DNA of 64,000 nt from contig NC_056725.1 of the NCBI RefSeq assembly GCF_019279795.1, forward strand, positions 1,069,387,068 through 1,069,451,067, given 5' to 3'. Positions within the stretch are counted from its first letter, which is position 1. Every line of letters begins with the position of its first letter. The translations under genes and the position numbers were made by a program. Positions 60,569 to 64,000 of this stretch are shown piece after piece. The notes beneath the pieces were generated by a model. That model saw nothing but the letters and a program-made list of their open reading frames with translations, was not told where the DNA came from and made no database searches. This DNA comes from Protopterus annectens. Taxonomy: Eukaryota > Chordata > Ceratodontiformes > Protopteridae.

Positions 60569-60939
60569 CAGTGCAGACTTCCCTTCAAGGTGATGTACAA
60601 GATGCATATGTGATATGCATTTCTGTGTTCCACCCAGTAAATACAGAGATCATTGACAACATTGTTGGCAAGGGTTTGATTCTTGCACTTGCTGATGTGT
60701 CATGCAAACCTCTCAAATGGCCAGGATTGTCCCCGCATTCAACACTGTTCACTTACTCACTTAAAAGGGGTGGTAACTTCTCTTTACAGAATACTGGCAA
60801 TCATTATAGTTGTACACATTTGTTCCTGCAGAGCATGTATAACTTAAACTCAGACATTCTATCAATAGCACAGATTAATGTTTTTATTATTTTAAAATTG
60901 TTTCTGATTCTGCCTGCTTCTGTCAGCAGTTGTCCATGA
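60569..60939 (+). pseudogene. Harbinger-type DDE transposase, exon with second catalytic Asp (copy 2)
   Basis: After an acceptor-like GAATTGGCAG (ends about 60571) the frame reads LQGDVQDAYVICISVFHPVN, where the family has G-S-x-H-D-x-x-x-L-x-x-S. Then LILALADVSCKPLKW and GLSPHS, fitting G/A-D-x-x-Y-P-L-x-x-W-L-x-P; the Asp codon is 60694-60696. Open for 124 codons from 60565. The expected third acidic residue (E) is not located. Confidence 0.6.
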
Positions 60940-61491
60940 GTCTGTTGCTTATTTCTGCATGATTCTTTGTGAGGTATGCTGACATTTCAGTCATATTCAA
61001 GCAAGCTGTTTTGCAGATCTTCACAACATGCACGTACTCCCTGTTGTATATAACATCCTTGCTAAATGTCCTCTCCAGACAGTGATGTTTATATCACAAC
61101 CATTCAGCTATATTGAATTGACATGTACCTTTTTGTGATAGTCACATATGTACTATCATGTGTGATGTTATGAATACACTCACATAGGATCTGTAAACAG
61201 CAGTATGTGCATGTACATATGTGCTTAATGTTATGCTATTGGAAATGTACATACACTGACATATCCTATCTTGTATACATTGACATATTGTACATGCCCC
61301 CTTCCTCTTACTTCATGCCTATCATTTATGTCTGTGCTCATTTTAATCAGCACACTTTCCCTGCCTAGTGTAGTAATGTTGTGTTGTATTTGCTCTTGTA
61401 GATCACCACAATAGCCAATATTTCATTAAGCAAACATTTGTTGTAGAGTACATTGCACTGAGTACACTTTTCTGTAATGTATTCTTTCTGC

Positions 61492-61665
61492 AGTCATTAC
61501 AAAAATTTCACCCTGGTGGTCATTATGGCTGTCCATGCAATCTTGCACAGCAAGTTTGCCTGGAGGCAAACTTGTATGCATGTTCCCTCTGCATTCATGC
61601 TCCTCTGCATGGCTCTGACTGGCAATATTGTTGCTGGCCACAAAACCCTAGTTGTATTCATGTAA
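61492..61665 (+). pseudogene. Possible last transposase exon (copy 2)
   Basis: TTCTTTCTGCAG just before 61495 is a good acceptor. The frame gives FTLVVIMAVHAILHSK and CMALTGNIVAGHKT and stops at 61663. Three copies keep this exon (also 22080-22210 and the inverted 63282-63590). It may be the LHN-type C-terminus of HARBI1-like proteins, with weak residue match. Confidence 0.35.
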
Positions 61666-61724
61666 ACATGATGCATGGCATGCAAATGTGATTAGCGCTG
61701 TTCCTCATCCCACAAACATGTAAG

Positions 61725-61785
61725 TTTCGTGTAGCCTTCATCTGAAGTCTACACGGAGTTTATTTAATCCGTGGGTATGAGTGCA
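61725..61785 (+). repeat. Right-end hairpin of the Harbinger-like unit (copy 2)
   Basis: GTGTAGCCTTCATCTGAAGTC then TACACGGAGTTTATTTAATCC. An inverted pair GTGTAG(C/A)CTTC / GAAG(T)CTACAC flanks a few bases, in the same position as in copies 1 and 3. Confidence 0.6.
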
Positions 61786-63184
61786 ACACATGGTGCATAT
61801 TTCCATTTATATGTAGGTACAGTTGTTTGTTGACCACCATATGTTTCTACAACTGCTAATGTATTAATAGTAAAGATGTCCAGATTAGAACACTGACTAA
61901 AATACTGAGTGATTCATCCACTCCCTGGTTTAATATAGGTATTATGCCCATATGTTTGAAAAACTACATGCTTGGATTCAAACTTTTGAAAAGTAAAATT
62001 GTCTGCAACATTCATGGCAAAGCATTTCCATCTCCAGCTACAAGAAATGTTAAGAATTATACCTGCTCTATCAAAATGTCTTTTAAGGTTTTCCAAAAAG
62101 AGTTTTAAGACTGCTGTTCATTTTCTGTTTTAATGAAAAGAAAAGTAATAGATAACTTTTCCTGTCTCAACCAACATTCAAAGCAATGTCACCTTCAGTC
62201 AAAGCAGAGCACACAAGGGTCTGCTAAAGAGTTTACCACTTTATGTGCTCTGCCCTATAGAGAGGCTAGTAAACTGTTAAACAGCACAGGTGGCAAACCT
62301 GTACCAAAGCTACTAAAAGCAAGCAAGTTGTCTCTATGCTAATGCAAAGTATGTTTTGTTCTATAAGGTTAAATAAATGCCAGTGCAGTACATATTCTAC
62401 AGGGACTTGCACAATGTGCACATTTGTTGACTTACGTTTACTCTTGGAATTAAATTCATAATGTGCAAGTACTGTTGCAATAGAGTTCAACAAGAAATGT
62501 AAACATTATGAATAAAGGTTAAGCATTGTGTTTCCAAAAGTTGAACCAAACTCCACCTTCTAGAAATGACTTGAGAAGAGCAGTATAATCTGTCCCACAC
62601 ACTCCACTGCAGATGAAGTCTAATAACAATTTTACATTTAAAAGAAAGTGATTCAAATTATAAAGACAAAAGGACAAATATCTGACTCAGAAATGCATTT
62701 TACTATACACAGAAGCCATATTTCTATGGCCCAGAATGTTGGCTTTGAATATAAGAAATAATACATTAGTCAGTCTTTATGTAGATTTACATACATTTTC
62801 ATGTTTTGCTGCCTTATAGTATGTTCCCTTAAAATAAGACTCCTTCTGGGAGCTGTGTATTAGTAAAAATACATTTGGAACTATTTTGTAAATGGCACTA
62901 AGCATGTATTAACAGATTACCATACTTACTATAAAATACACTAACAATGGCAGGTGGCAAGCAAGAAAGCAGACACAATTAAAGTCATGTTATCAACATC
63001 AGAAAAGGGCAGATGTAGGAATTGTGCAGAACAGAATTTTCTGAGGTAACTGAAAAAAAAAAAGATTGTCAGAGAGCTAATGTTAAAGTTTATTGAAACA
63101 ATAAAAAAAGGACTGGATCACATTTTTCTGTTTTACTTCCAAATTTCCTGGATTTAGTAAATAACTGAATTCACTGTTGATAAA
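61786..63184. other. No gene seen between copies 2 and 3
   Basis: AT-rich DNA separating two inverted right ends. A 69-codon frame at 62133-62342 has no recognised features and is probably chance. Confidence 0.4.
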
Positions 63185-63194
63185 CAAAAACAAT

Positions 63195-63250
63195 CCCCAG
63201 GATTCAATAAACTCTGTGTAGGCTTTGCACAGAGCCTATGTGGAGTGTTA
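63195..63250 (-). repeat. Right-end hairpin of copy 3
   Basis: GGATTCAATAAACTCTGTGT then AGGCTTTGCACAGAGCCTATGTG on plus. The same end sequence is in reverse complement in copies 1 and 2, and the internal AGGCT...AGCCT pair is kept. Confidence 0.65.
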
Positions 63251-63281
63251 CCATGGTCGCAATGTTGCTCATCATGCAGGA

Positions 63282-63590
63282 TCATTCCATGCATATTAAT
63301 GTGGCTTGGCACCCATAGGCAAAATGTAACTGCTCACACCAGTCTTGCTGGCCGCAAAACCTCTTATGTGAATGTAGATTGCATTTCCATGTACAGTTGC
63401 TGGCCGTAACAGCTTGCAAGCGAATGTGGATAGCAATACTGTGTAAGCCGAACCAGCTCCAGTGCACAAATTTGCATGAAATGCCACTATGACCACCAGA
63501 ACTAGAGATATTGTACCTTTCACATACATCATTTTGGGTCTTAAAAAGTTCATGTTGCATGACGTTCCAATTAAAAGGGTCTGTCACACA
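63282..63590 (-). pseudogene. Possible last transposase exon (copy 3)
   Basis: The minus-strand open stretch 63296-63553 reads LVLVVIVAFHANLCTGAG and HGNAIYIHIRGFAASKTG. It is longer than in the other copies by an extra middle segment (about 63380-63440). VAFHANLC is the form most like the HARBI1-type LHN-x-C block. The frame is open for 85 codons. Confidence 0.4.
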
Positions 63591-64000
63591 TCCAGTGTTA
63601 TGACAATTTTCATTGATATGCAGGGTAAATAGAAATGGTTACATTAATTCATTAAAAGATCTTTTATATAAGTAAAATCAGCATATGTTAACCATCATAT
63701 GACGTCCCACTTTAAGATGTTTGTAAGCCATTAGCATGTTTTCCACATTTTGCCCATTTGTTCCACATTATGAGGGCTACTGTTCCTCATTTTGGAGATG
63801 GAAGATTGAGAGCTATCACACAGATAGCACTGATTCTGCCCAAGGATAGTATGGCAGCCCAGCATTTACTTTTTGTTTTTCTTTAGTTTTCTTCATTTAC
63901 ATTTTTTGGCCATTGTTTGCACAATGCACCATGTAGCACAAACACTGGAAGCAGATAACCCACTTACCATATTTGCACAATGGTAAGCATCACACAACAT

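Larger units (their letters stand above)
34010..61785 (+). mobile_element. Large Harbinger-like unit, copy 2 (interrupted)
   Basis: Same block order as 5560-22335: Myb gene 1 on minus (34030-35870), shared non-coding block (36710-37500), Myb gene 2 on plus (39310-41290), pyrimidine-rich tail (41340-41700), DDE transposase exons (60200-60940, 61492-61665), hairpin right end (61725-61785). Insertions between are a TIR MITE, a tandem duplication, LINE B, a tandem repeat with an L1, and a LINE at 58140. It extends further left than copy 1 (34010-34280 has no counterpart there). Without the insertions the unit would be roughly 10-12 kb. Confidence 0.55.
63185..64000 (-). mobile_element. Harbinger-like unit, copy 3 right end (inverted, partial)
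   Basis: The minus strand matches right-end blocks of copies 1 and 2: the last exon (63282-63590), and beyond it CTCTCAATCTTCC and CCCTCATAATGTGG-type blocks (63700-63800) resembling 21526-22040. The copy runs out of the window at 64000. With copy 2 it forms a tail-to-tail pair 1.4 kb apart. Confidence 0.55.

Noticed and set aside
62133..62342. 69-codon frame as a small gene
   Set aside because: No family features, no homologous second copy in the window, length expected by chance.

Overview
The window is eukaryotic, AT-rich, repeat-dominated DNA. The repeat types (CR1-like, L1/Tx1-like and R4/Dong-like LINEs, a Ty3/Gypsy remnant, tRNA-derived SINEs, hAT and TA-flanked MITEs, Harbinger-like DNA transposons) point to a vertebrate with a large, old-repeat genome such as a lungfish, amphibian or coelacanth. 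The species cannot be fixed from the sequence. I found no convincing single-copy host gene, rRNA, canonical tRNA or CRISPR array. Almost every coding trace belongs to a mobile element and most carry stops or frameshifts.

Layout: 1-5350 holds a minus-strand CR1-like LINE that joins directly to a minus-strand Gypsy pol remnant. 5560-22335 is copy 1 of a large Harbinger-like unit: a Myb/SANT-like gene on minus, a second Myb/SANT-like gene on plus, then DDE-transposase exons and a palindromic right end. It is interrupted by three CR1-like LINE pieces (12380-13690, 13930-19285, 19325-20160), a SINE, a hAT MITE and microsatellites. 22960-31540 is a decayed Tx1/L1-like LINE split by an R4/Dong-like LINE (25260-27900) and by a SINE with a 10-bp target duplication. 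33166-33495 is a MITE with long terminal inverted repeats and TA flanks.

34010-61785 is copy 2 of the Harbinger-like unit, with the same gene order and orientation. It is interrupted by a TIR MITE, a local tandem duplication, a near full-length CR1-like LINE (41945-47335), a tRNA-like tandem repeat split by a full-length L1 with an 8-bp target duplication (49920-56702), and another CR1-like LINE (58140-59980). 63185-64000 is the right end of a third copy, inverted and running out of the window.

The main candidate for a little-described system is this large Harbinger-like unit: two divergently transcribed Myb/SANT-like genes plus an intron-containing DDE transposase, seen as two collinear copies and one inverted partial copy. 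Harbinger elements are known to encode a DDE nuclease and one Myb-like partner that carries it to the nucleus and to DNA ends. A second Myb-like gene in the same unit would be unusual. The unit's left end is not resolved, and its being one element is inferred from collinearity, not from matched terminal repeats. A second theme is a retrotransposition partnership: a tRNA-headed SINE (6498-6634) carries the same 3' tail type as the CR1-like LINEs.
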